Positions 34,202 through 44,489 of a DNA stretch of 64,000 nt are shown here, piece after piece. The DNA comes from Diaporthe sp. PMI_573 (Eukaryota; Ascomycota; Sordariomycetes; Diaporthales; Diaporthaceae), in assembly GCA_021399435.1 (NCBI GenBank), contig JAJTUP010000010.1, positions 1,488,001 through 1,552,000 on the forward strand. The letters are read 5' to 3'. A model generated the notes under the pieces. That model made no database searches, had not been told where the DNA came from, and saw only the letters and a list, made by a program, of their open reading frames with translations. A program made the position numbers and the translations under genes. Position 1 is the stretch's first letter. Each line of letters begins with the position of its first letter.

Positions 34202-37200
34202 ATGGCAGCCGCCTTCACATTTGGCAGTCTGGGCGACATCCTCGCCATCTGCCAAATTGGCGTCTCGTTGGGCAAGGCCATCAGCGACAAGAGAGGAAGC
34301 GCCAAAGACTACCAAGAGTTCCGGAACGATGTTGATTCTCTTGTCCAAGTACTCATGCAGGCATGCCAGAACCTCCAGCCCATTTCTGAGCTCATCACTA
34401 ATTCTCTCTTCTCCCGTCTACAGGTTGCTGCGACATACGAAGCCTCTCCGTTCATGGCCGATCTTGCCCGAACTACAAAGTCAATTGTTGACGAGTGTGG
34501 CACAATAATGCAAGAGGAGCTGTCAAGACTCCATGGGAAATACCATGACAGTCTTCAGCCAGGTGGATCGGGATCCAAGACGAGGGACACGTATAAGAAG
34601 GTAGAATTTAGCGTTACAGAAAGGGGCAAGTTGCAAGAGGCTCGCGAGAAGTTGAAAACACGAACACAGCAGCTCTCTACATTGGCTGCAATCGCAGCGC
34701 AGTGAGTTCTTATTGGAGAGGAGATTTACCATTTTACTGACTGGCGTCCTAGGCGCACTTCTCAAGCCGACGCGGCTAGAGTCATCTCTCGACTAAAAGG
34801 TATTGACGACACTCTTGCAGAGAGCGCGCAACGCCAGGAAGAACAGCTTCAGGCCCAAAATATGCAGTCTATTGCGGCCTGCCGTCATATGGCGCGCCAT
34901 CGAATCTTGAACGGTTTGGCTTTCAACGAAATGTCCACGAGATTTGATGAAATCGCTACAGCGCACACGGACACGTTTAAGTGGATCCTCGACGACAAGT
35001 TTCACTCTAGAGGCGGAATATCGTTCAAGCGTTGGCTTTCTGCTGGACGTGGCATATTCCACATAGCAGGAAAACCCGGATCCGGCAAGTCGACGTTGAT
35101 GAAGTTCCTCTGCAGTAACAGTCGAACCCAAGAGATCCTCAACATATGGGCCGGGGGGAAAGTTTTGATATTCGCCAAGTTTTTCTTCTGGAAGCCTGGT
35201 AGGACCATGCAAAAATCACAGGGCGGTCTGCTCCGGTCCATTCTCCACCAGTGTCTGAGTAATCGCCCTGAACTTATCCCTTTGGTATTTCCGAAGCTCT
35301 GGAAAGAGGCTGAATCGCTAGACTGGCGCGTCTCAGCAGCTATAACATTCACAAATGATGATGTTAATTCTGCCTTCAAAGAGCTTATGCAAAACGGCGG
35401 CCTGCTTTCGAACCATCGACTTTGCTTCTTCATAGATGGACTTGATGAATATGAAGAGTCAGAAAAAGACTTCCAGGACCTGATTACACTCCTTCAACAA
35501 TGGACTGAAGCAGCTTCCGAAAACTTGAAAATCTGTGTCTCGAGCAGAGAACTAAATGCTTTCGAGATAGGGTTCTCGCCAGAGAAGAGATACCGGCTCC
35601 AGGAGTTGACACGGAGCGACATGGCGCAGGTTATCCGCGGAAGGCTTCACCTTCACCAATTCGGAATCGCACATGCCGATGCACAGATGGATCAATTGAT
35701 ACAGCAAATACTCTCCAAGGCTCAGGGGGTGTTCTTGTGGGTAACATTAGTCTTACGCACTGTCCGTGAATCGCTACTGAATGGAGATTCCTTGGACATG
35801 ATCCAGAGGAAGATTGATCGGCTCCCTGAGGAATTGGAGCAGCTCTTTCAGAGAATAGTCGATTCAATCGACGTCGCAGACCGAAAGATAACAGCGCAAA
35901 CCCTCGAGATTGTGGCGTTCCCCGAGCGATTCGCCGATGCTGTGGCGGGGTTTCCATGGTTCTACAATCTGTCATGGTACTACTACCTTGACAATTATAA
36001 TGAAGATCCAAATTTTGCCATGAGTATGATATCCGCGAATCCCGGAATAGGCAAAGAGGGATTCAAATATCAGCAAAATGGAGCACGGCGAAGGCTGTAC
36101 GGCCGGTGTAAGGGCTTGGTCCAAGTGTTCACAGCAAGGGAGCAGTTTCCTGGCTACGACCAGTACATCACGGCCACTCACCGTTCTGTCTACGAGTTCT
36201 TAACTACTCCTGGGTTCAACCAGAAATTAGGGTGCCACATTAACGGTTTCGACGTTACCAATCAACTCGGACAGTCTTTTCTTGCGCAAATTAAGTCGCT
36301 CGACCTCCAACAACTCTCGGCTGGCGCAGATAAACGCAGATTATACATGTTCCTTTCTGCTGGGCTTCATACCATTCTCACATATGCGCATGCTACTTGC
36401 GCCAGTTCTGAAGAGTACTCAAAACTTCTAAACGCTATCGAGGAAGTGCTCCGCCAACGCTTGAAGGGAGACTATCAGGATTTCTTTTCAAACCACGCGA
36501 ACCTTATCCCTCTGGCAAGTAATGGTTCCCGACTGCTTGTTCGGCCCATTATTCGGGAATTTGAGCTTTCCATGTGCCACCTAGCGGCATACCACGGACT
36601 CTATCACTACGTACTCGAGAAGATCGAGCGGGATGAAGCTTGTCTTGCGGATAGATCAGCCGGCATCGGCCTCTTGCACTGTGCCATCCGCGGAATGCAT
36701 CATGTGCAATCTGCCACCAGCCTAGAGACAGTAAGAGCAATCCTCGACCTGGGTGTCTCGCCAAATGGCCTTCTTTATGGGATTTCATCCCATCTTCATA
36801 ACTGCTCTGTATCTGTTTGGATACATTTTTTCAGCTACGCCGTTGGAAGTCTTCATGACAGCACGACACAGCTCTTGGTTGACTTACTTTTGAGATATGG
36901 AGCTGATGCAGATTTGCGGTTTGGCGTTTATCGCGGTGGAGGTGGGCAAGGAGACGGCCTGTGGGTGGAATATCGAACTGGTGACCTTGGTAGTTGCGGC
37001 CCGAAGCCGGCATACACTCGGGCGGATTTGGGTGAAAGCCAACTCCTCAACAAAACCTTCTACCGCGAATACAGCCATCCTCGCGATTTTAGACTTCCAT
37101 CGACGTTATTCAACTTTCTCAGCCGGCAAGCCGAGAATGGGACCTCCTTACGAGACCTAGTAGAACGATACTGGACGCGGAGAGATCAAACTTTGGCCAT

Positions 37201-37246
37201 AATTGACCGGAATCTCAAGGACAGGCCGCAGATATCACACCCATGA
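34202..37246 (+). CDS. NACHT-domain STAND NTPase (NLR-like), 2 exons, 997 aa
   Basis: Exon 1 34202-34701 and exon 2 34753-37246 join in phase. The N-terminal region (about 1-260) is a helical domain starting MAAAFTFGSLGDILAICQIG, of the kind found at the front of many fungal STAND proteins. Walker A is FHIAGKPGSGKSTLMKF at about 268-284. Walker B is RLCFFIDGLDEYEES at about 387-401. A sensor-type region (LKICVSSRELNAF) and a winged-helix part (LPEELEQLFQRIVDSI) follow. The C-terminus has weak ankyrin-like units (CHLAAYHGLYHYVLEKIE; LLVDLLLRYGADADLR). Such proteins act as intracellular non-self sensors in fungi. The pairing with a divergent HET gene fits a recognition/cell-death locus, by inference. 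Confidence 0.88.
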
Positions 37247-38009
37247 AGAGGAGCTTCCGGGAATTCGTCAGAGCATCTTAAAGAGACAGCGGGCTTGTAG
37301 AGAGGGGTAGGGATGAATGTATGTGTCGATGTTAAGTTTTTAAATTCTGCGTCATGGAGGTGGTGAAAGCAGTTTTCGGAATCGATGGGAGAGCAAGTGC
37401 CTTGTTCAGACCGCAGATCCGAGTCCCTGACTCTGCCATATCCACCGCTATCTGATAGGCAATAGCGAGCTCGGAGACCTCTGAGCCTTCCATAGCACCA
37501 CTGACGCAAGCCCTGAACTTCTAAAGTGATACACCAGCTTACTAGCACAACAGCAGCTGCCCACCATGTGACGGAAGCCTTCCTCCTTTCTCTCCTTCAC
37601 AATATCGCCTAACGCCATACACCGAGCCGTGATCGAAGAGCCATAGCAGGTCGTAGGATCCGTTCCTAAGGGTTTGTGGCGGTCCCATGGGACCAGTCCC
37701 CCGCTCGTCTAAGCTAATGCCTAGAGGAACGTAGGTTCCGAAAGTTCTTCCGTCCGCTCCTTCCCTCGGACCCCGGGCCACCTAGCGATCTAAGCTTTTT
37801 CTAAGCTATAATTGAAACAAAATAATTCACAGGCCACAATCAAAGAGCCGCTACCGAAGACTCGGGGACCGGTCTCCTGTTAGCCTTAATACCTCCCTGC
37901 GACGGATGTATCCCGCACGGCCACACAAGCCACAGGCTTTCCCCGTGGTCCGTAAAAAAGTTAACTAAAAAGCCACACCCGATTTGTGTGTGTGTGTGTG
38001 TAGGTCAGT
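37247..38009. other. Spacer with microsatellite before the transposon
   Basis: No gene supported. A (GT)n run covers about 37985-38002. The part 37650-37930 is GC-rich and lacks long frames; it may belong to the transposable element or an older insertion. Confidence 0.35.
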
Positions 38010-38084
38010 GACTGCCGGAGTAGTAATGTACCGCCATCCGCTGCGGGCAGAAGAAGATCGAAGATCCTCGCAGAATTGAGACCA

Positions 38085-39124
38085 CATCTTTCATCCTCCA
38101 TCAATGATGGCACCCAAGTTACCGAAAATCCAGCGAACCGAGCTCCAGAACATCATCATAAGCAAGTTACAAGGTGATGAATTCATCACAGACAACGAAA
38201 TAGCCAAAACGATCGTTCCCTGTACTACGCGAACCGTTCGTCATGCACGATCGAACATACTTCGACATGGCACAATCGACGCCACTTGCAAGACTGCAGG
38301 TCGACCCAGGGAAGTGACAGAGAACATGTGGCTGGCTTTACAGAACCAGCTAGATCAGAACCCTTGCATAAATCAACAAGACATGGCTAATTTCCTTCAT
38401 AAACATTATCATGTCAACATGTCCCGATTCACGATTGGAAGAACGCTGAAACAAGTCGGTTGGACCAAGAAGGCCACGCAAAACATCACGAAAGAATGTA
38501 ATCAAGACCTCCAAGACAATTATATTAAGCGAAGATTCCATTATAAACCCAGCCAAATGATATTCATTGAGGAGAGCGAAAGTGATTATGGTCTGGCCAT
38601 GCTGGGACGGGGCTACGCTCCCAAAGAAGTTACCCCGGTTCAGATCAAACGATTTCACCGAGGAAAGAGAGTCCAAATGCTGCCAGCATACACCGTAGAT
38701 GGTGTCATATACTCTAAGGTATATTACAAAAATACGGATGTCCAAGTAGTTAAGCGCTTCCTTGAAAGACTTCTGCCGTTCTGTGGCAGATATTCAGAGC
38801 CAAGATCTGTCATATTCATAGACAATACCTCATTTCACTTCTTCTCCCCAGAGATCAAGGAGATGTTTGCCAAGGCAGGTATACTAATAGAATATCAACC
38901 GCTGTATTCTCCAGACTTAAACCCAATTGAATATTTGTTCGGCTCCGTCAAAAATTGCATTAGGAAGAGAGAACTGTTCGCGCAGTACAGGGCACAATCG
39001 CGGCTATTTCATCATCAGTAATAGTTTCCTTACCCTGCAGTTTGCTTATGATGATATTCTCGAGCTCGGTTCGCTGAATTTTCGATAACTTGGGTGCCAT
39101 CATTGATGTAGGATGAAAAGATGT
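38085..39124. mobile_element. Composite Tc1-like element with inverted 5' ends (foldback form)
   Basis: The left part is a Tc1-like transposon 5' end plus most of its transposase. From about 38970 to 39124 the sequence is the reverse complement of a second, diverged copy of the same 5' end. Read backwards from 39103 it encodes MMAPKLSKIQRTELENIIIS, against MMAPKLPKIQRTELQNIIIS at 38104. The arms match for about 135 bases of coding plus about 20 bases of leader, and weaker similarity continues into both flanks. The 3' end of the first copy is therefore lost and replaced by an inverted 5' end. Confidence 0.8.
38104..39021 (+). pseudogene. Tc1/mariner-type DDE transposase, truncated and altered
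   Basis: N-terminal helix-turn-helix (DNEIAKTIVPCTTRTVRHARSN), a second DNA-binding helix set (QDMANFLHKHYHVNMSRFTI), then a DDE_3-type catalytic domain. The first catalytic position reads MIFIEESESDYG, where Asp is expected before ESG, so it is Glu. The second Asp is in SVIFIDNTSFHF. The third acidic residue is in YSPDLNPIEYLFGSVKN. The last about 17 codons (RELFAQYRAQSRLFHHQ) are antisense of a second copy's start, so the true C-terminus is missing. One open frame of 305 codons survives, but activity is unlikely. Confidence 0.85.
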
Positions 39125-39402
39125 GCGCCTCATTTCTCCCAGATCTTCTGATTGCCGGCGGCGGATTACGGCAGAATATTGTTCCGACTGTCAGCTCCTC
39201 AGCGTCTTGCAACCGCAAGCTTTTACAACTATTTTGGTGCTTTGCCACTCCTGTCCTGCCCCGCGTCCGAACAAGAACATTGGGCTGAACTGCCTCGGTC
39301 GATCGCAGGAGAACGCGCAACTCAATACTGTACTGGGCAGACTTGGACAATGCTATTCAATGGCTGGTCAAAAAGACGTCAGAGAGACACACTAAGCCCT
39401 GA

Positions 39403-40185
39403 ATGATCTCCCAGCTAATGCATAATCAACAGTCCACGGCCGCTGACACACCAGCCAGCTTCCTCAGCCTACCCAGCGAACTTCGAAACGAGATATATGA
39501 GCTGATATTACTGCACGACGAGCCTGTCGATCCTTGCGCTGAATATGATCGACAACAGAAATTCACGCCTGGGCTACTTCGGGCTAACAAGGTCGTCAAT
39601 GGCGAAGCCAGCCCGCTATTTTATGGCCAGAATCGATTCACTTTGATCAGGACCACCCCCAAGGAGGTAGCCTTATTCCTCGAACAAATCGGGTGCGAAA
39701 ATGCAGGCTATATTCGACATATTCTTATCGACTTTCCGAAGTTCCTCTATCTAGACCCTGGTGATATCACCCTCGAGGAGGACAGCGTTAGCATCCTCGC
39801 AAGCATCCGGAACAACTGCGCCAACCTAAGCACGCTTACGACGTCCCTATATAGCACAAATGCCATGGAGTTTAGGCTCGACAATTTAGAACATCACACA
39901 GTCGCTAATGAGGCGTTAAAGCTAGTCGATACTCACTTTAGAGCTATTCCATCGCTGCAAGAGATCATTCTCGAAGTATATGAAGACGGCCCGAATGGTC
40001 ACATCAGGGGGAGAATGAAGAGTCATGGATGGACACTCAGCACAACAGAATATGTGGAAGAGGAGGACTGGGGTAGGAATTTTAGCGACTTTGACGATGA
40101 CGATTATGGCTATGGCGATGAGGATGACTATGATAATTACGACATTGACGATGATAGCGACTTCTGGAGAAGAGCGGCGGACTGA
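39403..40185 (+). CDS. Fungal F-box/2EXR-like protein with Asp/Tyr-rich tail (260 aa)
   Basis: Single exon. The N-terminal motif FLSLPSELRNEIYELIL, followed by TPGLLRANKVVNGEASPLFYGQNRF, is the hallmark of a very large fungal family with an F-box-like start. Function is usually unknown. The middle is a helical domain. The last 35 residues are almost wholly Asp, Tyr and Gly (for example DFDDDDYGYGDEDDYDNYD) and end WRRAAD, an unusual low-complexity acidic tail. The second Met (residue 6) could also be the start. It lies directly downstream of the composite transposon. Confidence 0.75.
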   Translation: MISQLMHNQQSTAADTPASFLSLPSELRNEIYELILLHDEPVDPCAEYDRQQKFTPGLLRANKVVNGEASPLFYGQNRFTLIRTTPKEVALFLEQIGCENAGYIRHILIDFPKFLYLDPGDITLEEDSVSILASIRNNCANLSTLTTSLYSTNAMEFRLDNLEHHTVANEALKLVDTHFRAIPSLQEIILEVYEDGPNGHIRGRMKSHGWTLSTTEYVEEEDWGRNFSDFDDDDYGYGDEDDYDNYDIDDDSDFWRRAAD

Positions 40186-40245
40186 ACTCAAGACATAGAT
40201 GTACGACTTCTTTCACTTATTTGACGAAAGAAAACTTCCACCTTG

Positions 40246-40605
40246 TTATGAGTCCGGACGATCAGAGTCCCGTCGCTTTCGCTTACGGGTTTGTGTCTTC
40301 TCCCACTCCTTCTGTTCCCTCTCTTTTCGTTCATGTTCGTCATTCAGGATCAGTCGACGAACATAGTCTGGAACATTGTCGTGTCCGTTCAAGATTTTCC
40401 CTGCCTGAATATGATCGGCAAGCATCCTCACATGATGCGGTCGAAGTGGGTAGTGTTCTCCTCTATACTGCCAGCAGTGTTCTGCTTTTGTACACGGCGG
40501 CCCAGGGCAATGTATGATAGTATATGCTTTCCTTATGCATGCCCCGCGACCTAAACCAGCCGTTCTGGCTTCTAAGTCTACTTCCTGGTTGGCCGTAACG
40601 CCCAT
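40246..40605 (-). CDS. Cys-containing fragment of a fungal repeat-family protein
   Basis: A 119-codon frame with CPGPPCTKAEHCWQYRGEHY, HHVRMLADHIQAG and LNGHDNVPDYVRRLILNDEH, then a Lys/Arg/Glu tail (RKRKRRDSDRPDS). I recall this Cys-x4-Cys plus 'HDxVPxxVR' layout as the C-terminus of a multi-copy fungal protein family of unknown role. The N-terminal part is not present in frame upstream, so it is probably a stranded end rather than a whole gene. Confidence 0.4.
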   Translation of the reverse strand: MGVTANQEVDLEARTAGLGRGACIRKAYTIIHCPGPPCTKAEHCWQYRGEHYPLRPHHVRMLADHIQAGKILNGHDNVPDYVRRLILNDEHERKEREQKEWEKTQTRKRKRRDSDRPDS

Positions 40606-40689
40606 CTACCGGGCTTGCCGATTTCTGCACACTGGTAATAAAAAGTGGCCGTGATGATAATCTTTTTGCCGTCATTTAGAAACCTATTC

Positions 40690-41275
40690 CACTTCTAAAG
40701 CTGTTTTGCAACAAATGGCCAGTTAACATCTAGTTTGGGAAATTGTCTTGTTATTTTGCTTGTTTTACGGTCGGTTACGGACAAGACAAGCTTTGTCGTA
40801 TCCTTTTTCCAAGTCTTGTTTGCACTTGCGTTAGCCACCTTGGGTTAGAGGATGTGTTTCCAGAGCTTACGTAGCGATATCACAATGTTTAGCTTCGATT
40901 TGCCAGCTTGTTTCCTATTTTTTGACAGATAATTTTCATTCTACGTTGTAGTATATCGTCGGCTCGCCTTTGTAGGACTGTTCTAGCTTCTAGTTAGCAA
41001 AAGGCATAAATGCTAAGGCACTTCCAGCAGGTCTTAGACGGCTTCTTGGGGCTAAGGTTGCAGGCTGGGAGTTCTTGCTATCGGAGGCTAATGAAACCAA
41101 GTTTTGAAAATTGTTGTTGCCACTTGGCGAGTTGTAGATATTTGTGTTTTGATTTATGGTTGTTGACGTATTGCACAAACCCAACTTGTTGATTCTTATA
41201 GGTTTGCTGCCGAGCCCCTTGACCCACAAGGACACCTGTCCTGAGCTTCTTCACATTCCATGGCATTTCATAGCC
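40690..41275 (-). pseudogene. Degraded Lys/Asn/Gln-rich coding remnant
   Basis: On the minus strand pieces of plausible protein appear in different frames: MPWNVKKLRTGVLVGQGARQ (from 41266), PKKPSKTCWKCLSIYAFC (about 41070), then ENYLSKNRKQAGKSKLNIVI to TWKKDTTKLVLSVTDRKTSK (about 40935-40790), with an in-frame TAA at the WKHIL position. The final frame ends at VNWPFVAKQL. The enrichment in AAR/AAY codons on this strand fits G-to-A/C-to-T decay (RIP-like) of an old element, but no family could be named. Confidence 0.4.
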
Positions 41276-41768
41276 TTTTATGGCACCTGATCATGTAAGC
41301 ACCACATTTATACTAACATTTTCTTTCAGTAAAGGTGATAAAATGACTCTTTTGTAAGGCTATTCACAAAATCGAATCGATAATTGACTTTTAAAAAGTA
41401 ATGAGAAAATTTGTGACGGCGTTTGCATGCCTAGATTGAGGTTTAGTGAGCAGGAAGAGGCAATTGCATTTTGAAGAAGACATGGGTAATTGCGCCCCGC
41501 CGATCTAAGCAAGGTATCTAAAAAACTGGCTTGCACTGTTACAGCGGGGCAGTGATCTCTTAGTCACCTCTCTATACTTTATGTCTACCAAGTAGTACTT
41601 GTGACAGTCAGCAATATTGGCTAAGGGCAGGGCCTGATGCTGGCAATCTTGTCTATTTTTGGATTTGGAGAAGACGCGAAGTCGACTTGTGTACCTAAAA
41701 GTCTCCCTCAATGACTTTAACAGAGAATGTGTAGGGGCAAAGAGGAAGCTAGTTTTGCACATAACTGT
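41276..41768. other. Spacer, no supported gene
   Basis: AT-rich, small frames only, between the degraded remnant and the second copy of the 50-bp repeat. Confidence 0.35.
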
Positions 41769-41818
41769 AAGAGAAATTTGCAACAGAGAAAGGATGCAAC
41801 ATGGCCTGTCTTGCGGCC
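41769..41818 (+). repeat. 50-bp dispersed repeat, copy 2
   Basis: Second copy of the sequence at 33764-33813 (three mismatches). Here the shared ATG (41801) opens a frame with a signal-peptide-like start. Confidence 0.6.
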
Positions 41819-42058
41819 CTCTGGTCCCTGTCCCTGCTGGGTGCCTCCACTCAGGCCTGGCCGGATTCGGTGCGCTCCGATGCGCGCTCTGAAATAGCAC
41901 TTGAGCACGACTTGTACAGTCCATGCAGCTCACAGATTAACTTTACGTCAACGAAATTTCCAGAAGCCAGCGCGCTGTCTTTATTTTCAGTGGCAGACGA
42001 TGTTTCATCAGAGTTGTTCTCAAGCCGAAATCGCATCCCAACAATGTCCAAAGTGTAG
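41801..42058 (+). CDS. Candidate small secreted protein (85 aa)
   Basis: Begins MACLAALWSLSLLGASTQA, a convincing signal peptide with a likely cleavage after TQA, then a Ser-rich mature part of about 66 residues with one Cys and no known domain. The start codon lies inside a 50-bp repeat shared with 33764-33813, where the following frame is different. It could be a small effector-like protein, but a chance frame in repeat DNA is equally possible. Confidence 0.3.
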   Translation: MACLAALWSLSLLGASTQAWPDSVRSDARSEIALEHDLYSPCSSQINFTSTKFPEASALSLFSVADDVSSELFSSRNRIPTMSKV

Positions 42059-42872
42059 CAAGCGCACGCACACGCCAAGGCACACTGGCACATGGGGGTT
42101 GGGTCTTGCCCAGAAAAGGCCAGTCTCCCCCCGAACGTGGACCTTTCACCTATAGACTGCCACCGACAGTCTCGTGCCACCGGGGCTGCGACTCTCGTGC
42201 CTTAGCCTGAGCCATCAACCCCCACCATCACGACTTGTATGGCACCCGGACTGGACTGTCAGTCTCCCAGCAGCCCGGATGGGGCCACCCCCCTTCCAAT
42301 TCCACCAACTTGGCAGCCGCTTACGAGTGAAGTCTCGAGAGACTTGCGAAGATATCCGAGAATTGAAGACGAGGCGTGGGCAATGTCAAAATGCTTAAAA
42401 TGAGAGAGACGAAGTGCTACAGACAGCTCCTGCGCTCCCCGTGACCTCGACCCCTCCTTTCCTCTGCCCACACCCTCCCTCACTGGATCTCCACGCCCCG
42501 TCTTCCTGTGTTGTGGTTGCGGCAAAGGTTCTCACCGGCGGCTGAAAACCCCTGCAAGATCATCTGTGTTTTTACACAACGTCTTCACAGGGAAACCCGA
42601 CGCTTGGAATGGAGACATCGATCACTTGGTGTGGTACGTGGTTGATATGAAGCCTCCAGATGTCTATAAATGTCCAGGACCCTTCTCTGACGTTTTCACC
42701 TCCTCTCACTCTCTTGCCCTCATCCTCCCTCTAGAGCTTGTATGCCAGACTTCTTGCCATCCAAGCATTGTTCAAATCAAAATAACTTGTGCCAAGTTCA
42801 ACGAGACACTCACTCTTCCCGCGTTTCTCAAAGGTCAGTCAGCAGACCTTGCCTCATTGGAAAATATCAGGA
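42059..42872. promoter_or_regulatory. Upstream region of the metzincin-like gene
   Basis: No gene supported. CT-rich tracts (42420-42500 and 42700-42735) and a TATAAA at 42665-42670 precede the start at 42873 and may be promoter elements. Confidence 0.35.
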
Positions 42873-44195
42873 ATGGCCCCCAACTACCAATCAACCAGCA
42901 CTGCTGGGGTTCCAACCAGCCTCGCGAATGGGAATGTGACTTCGCTGGCGGCCCTTTCCGTAACCTTGCCGCCCACCGTCGGGAACGGACCGTTTCTGGG
43001 GTCGGGCCAACATCCACCACCGAATCCGGCCCCGGCCCCACCTTACACCGAACACGACTCGGACCTGGAAGTCGTCGGCCATGGTTCCAGGACGCCACCG
43101 CCGTCGTACGCCGAGTCGATCTTAGGGCTCATCCTTGGCGATGCCAAGACTCCGCCTTATGCCTGTGACTCTCCGCTCCACTCATTGCGGTGCGACCCCA
43201 ATCCCAACAAGCAAGACGATGGCGATTCGCTTTATGTAGGAGCCTCGGATGAATCAAGCTCGCTACAGGTAGGTATAATAGTCCTTTCTGCTTCATTGCC
43301 AATTCGTTGTCAATGCTGTCGCTGACACTGACCGTCCGTCCAGAGACTACGTGACCCACACGGTGACAATGATTCTGCTGGTCCCGACACAACGAGCCTT
43401 GTCCAGGCGCTTATGCCAAGCTGTTACGCCACCATCAGTACGCTGGGATCAAAGAGTCTCAACTACCATGTCAATCCTGACAAGAATGTATACCGTTGGC
43501 AGATAACAAACACTCCCATTCCCGTCGGCATCGACCTCTCTAGTTTTGAGAAACACGAACATGGCATTGGATCCATGGTCCAAAGATGCCTCATTATTGT
43601 TCTGGACAGGTTTAATGCCAACAATGTCGGTCCAAAATTTCACTTCGTCAGGGACCCCTCCTACAGCGCCTTCTACGTCACCTTCGGAGGTAGAGATCCC
43701 CTTTACGCCAATTCCTTCTTCCCGGGTTCGCATCCCCGGGACTGGTACATCGATGTCTACACATCAGCCCTCACACTGAGTGAAGACCAAGCACAATCTC
43801 TGATGGAGACCAGGCTTGGAGACTTTGCTGTCGCCAAGGCACAAGCCCTGGAGCAGAACCTTGTCAAGATCCTGACGCACGAGATGCTGCACGTTGTGGG
43901 TGTCAGACACTGTGATGCGCAAGTGACTGAGACGGCGGACAGATGTGTGCGATTCCCGCCCAGCCTGTCCGACGAGGAGAACAACGAGGAACTTCTAATG
44001 CAGCCAACGCTGGATTGGAGGTGCCTCTCTCAGGTTGAATGGAAGGATAGGACCATCCAGGAGATTCAGCAGATCTACGCCATGAAGGTCGGGGACCGTA
44101 TCGGACGCCACAGAATTCGAGATGTCTCGTGGGAACTTGGTGCAAAGAAGAGAAAGGAGATAGCCCTGCGCAATGCACGGTGGTGTGGCGCCTAG
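42873..44195 (+). CDS. Metzincin-motif metalloprotease-like protein with N-terminal PPxY motifs (415 aa)
   Basis: Exon 1 42873-43268 and exon 2 43344-44195 join in phase. Residues 1-132 are disordered, rich in Pro/Ser/Gly, with two PPxY-type motifs (APAPPYTEHD and TPPPSYAES). Such motifs bind WW domains, for example of Nedd4/Rsp5 ligases. The C-terminal 280 residues are a catalytic-type domain with NVYRWQITNTPIPVG, then the zinc site LTHEMLHVVGVRHCD (HExxHxxGxxH, His about 311, 315 and 321, Glu 312), and EELLMQPTLDWR as a candidate Met-turn. There is no signal peptide, so it should be cytosolic, which is rare for metzincins. An upstream ATG at 42789 is possible; I chose 42873 for a simpler start. 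Confidence 0.7.
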
Positions 44196-44489
44196 TCACA
44201 GTAAGGTTGTTGGGACCGACAATGCGGGCTCTAATCTTTCGGTGTTATGGTTGACTCAGAGACCCCGCGCAGCGTTCATTTTATGGGACACAATAGCGCA
44301 ATGGACACAATAGCGCAATGGACACAATAGCGCAATAGACAGGCCATGCTACGTGTTTGCCAAATAGGCCGAGAGGTTTAGCAGATAGAGCACATATGTT
44401 TTTCTTTTAAATACACAAGTGTATTCTTGCGACGTTATGACATTATAACAGGAGTGTGGTGAGCAAAGATGGCAATAAGACTCGTTTCC
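44196..44489. other. Short spacer with minisatellite
   Basis: 3' flanks of two convergent genes; contains the 17-bp tandem repeat listed separately. Confidence 0.4.
44286..44336. repeat. 17-bp tandem repeat, three perfect copies
   Basis: Unit GGACACAATAGCGCAAT at 44286-44302, 44303-44319 and 44320-44336, in the convergent 3' region between the metzincin-like and sulfotransferase-like genes. Confidence 0.9.

Noticed and set aside
37985..38002. (GT)n run considered as a transposon end or regulatory site
   Set aside because: A simple microsatellite with nothing to tie it to a function.
44286..44336. Three tandem 17-bp units considered as a CRISPR-like array
   Set aside because: No spacers between units and a eukaryotic context; a minisatellite.
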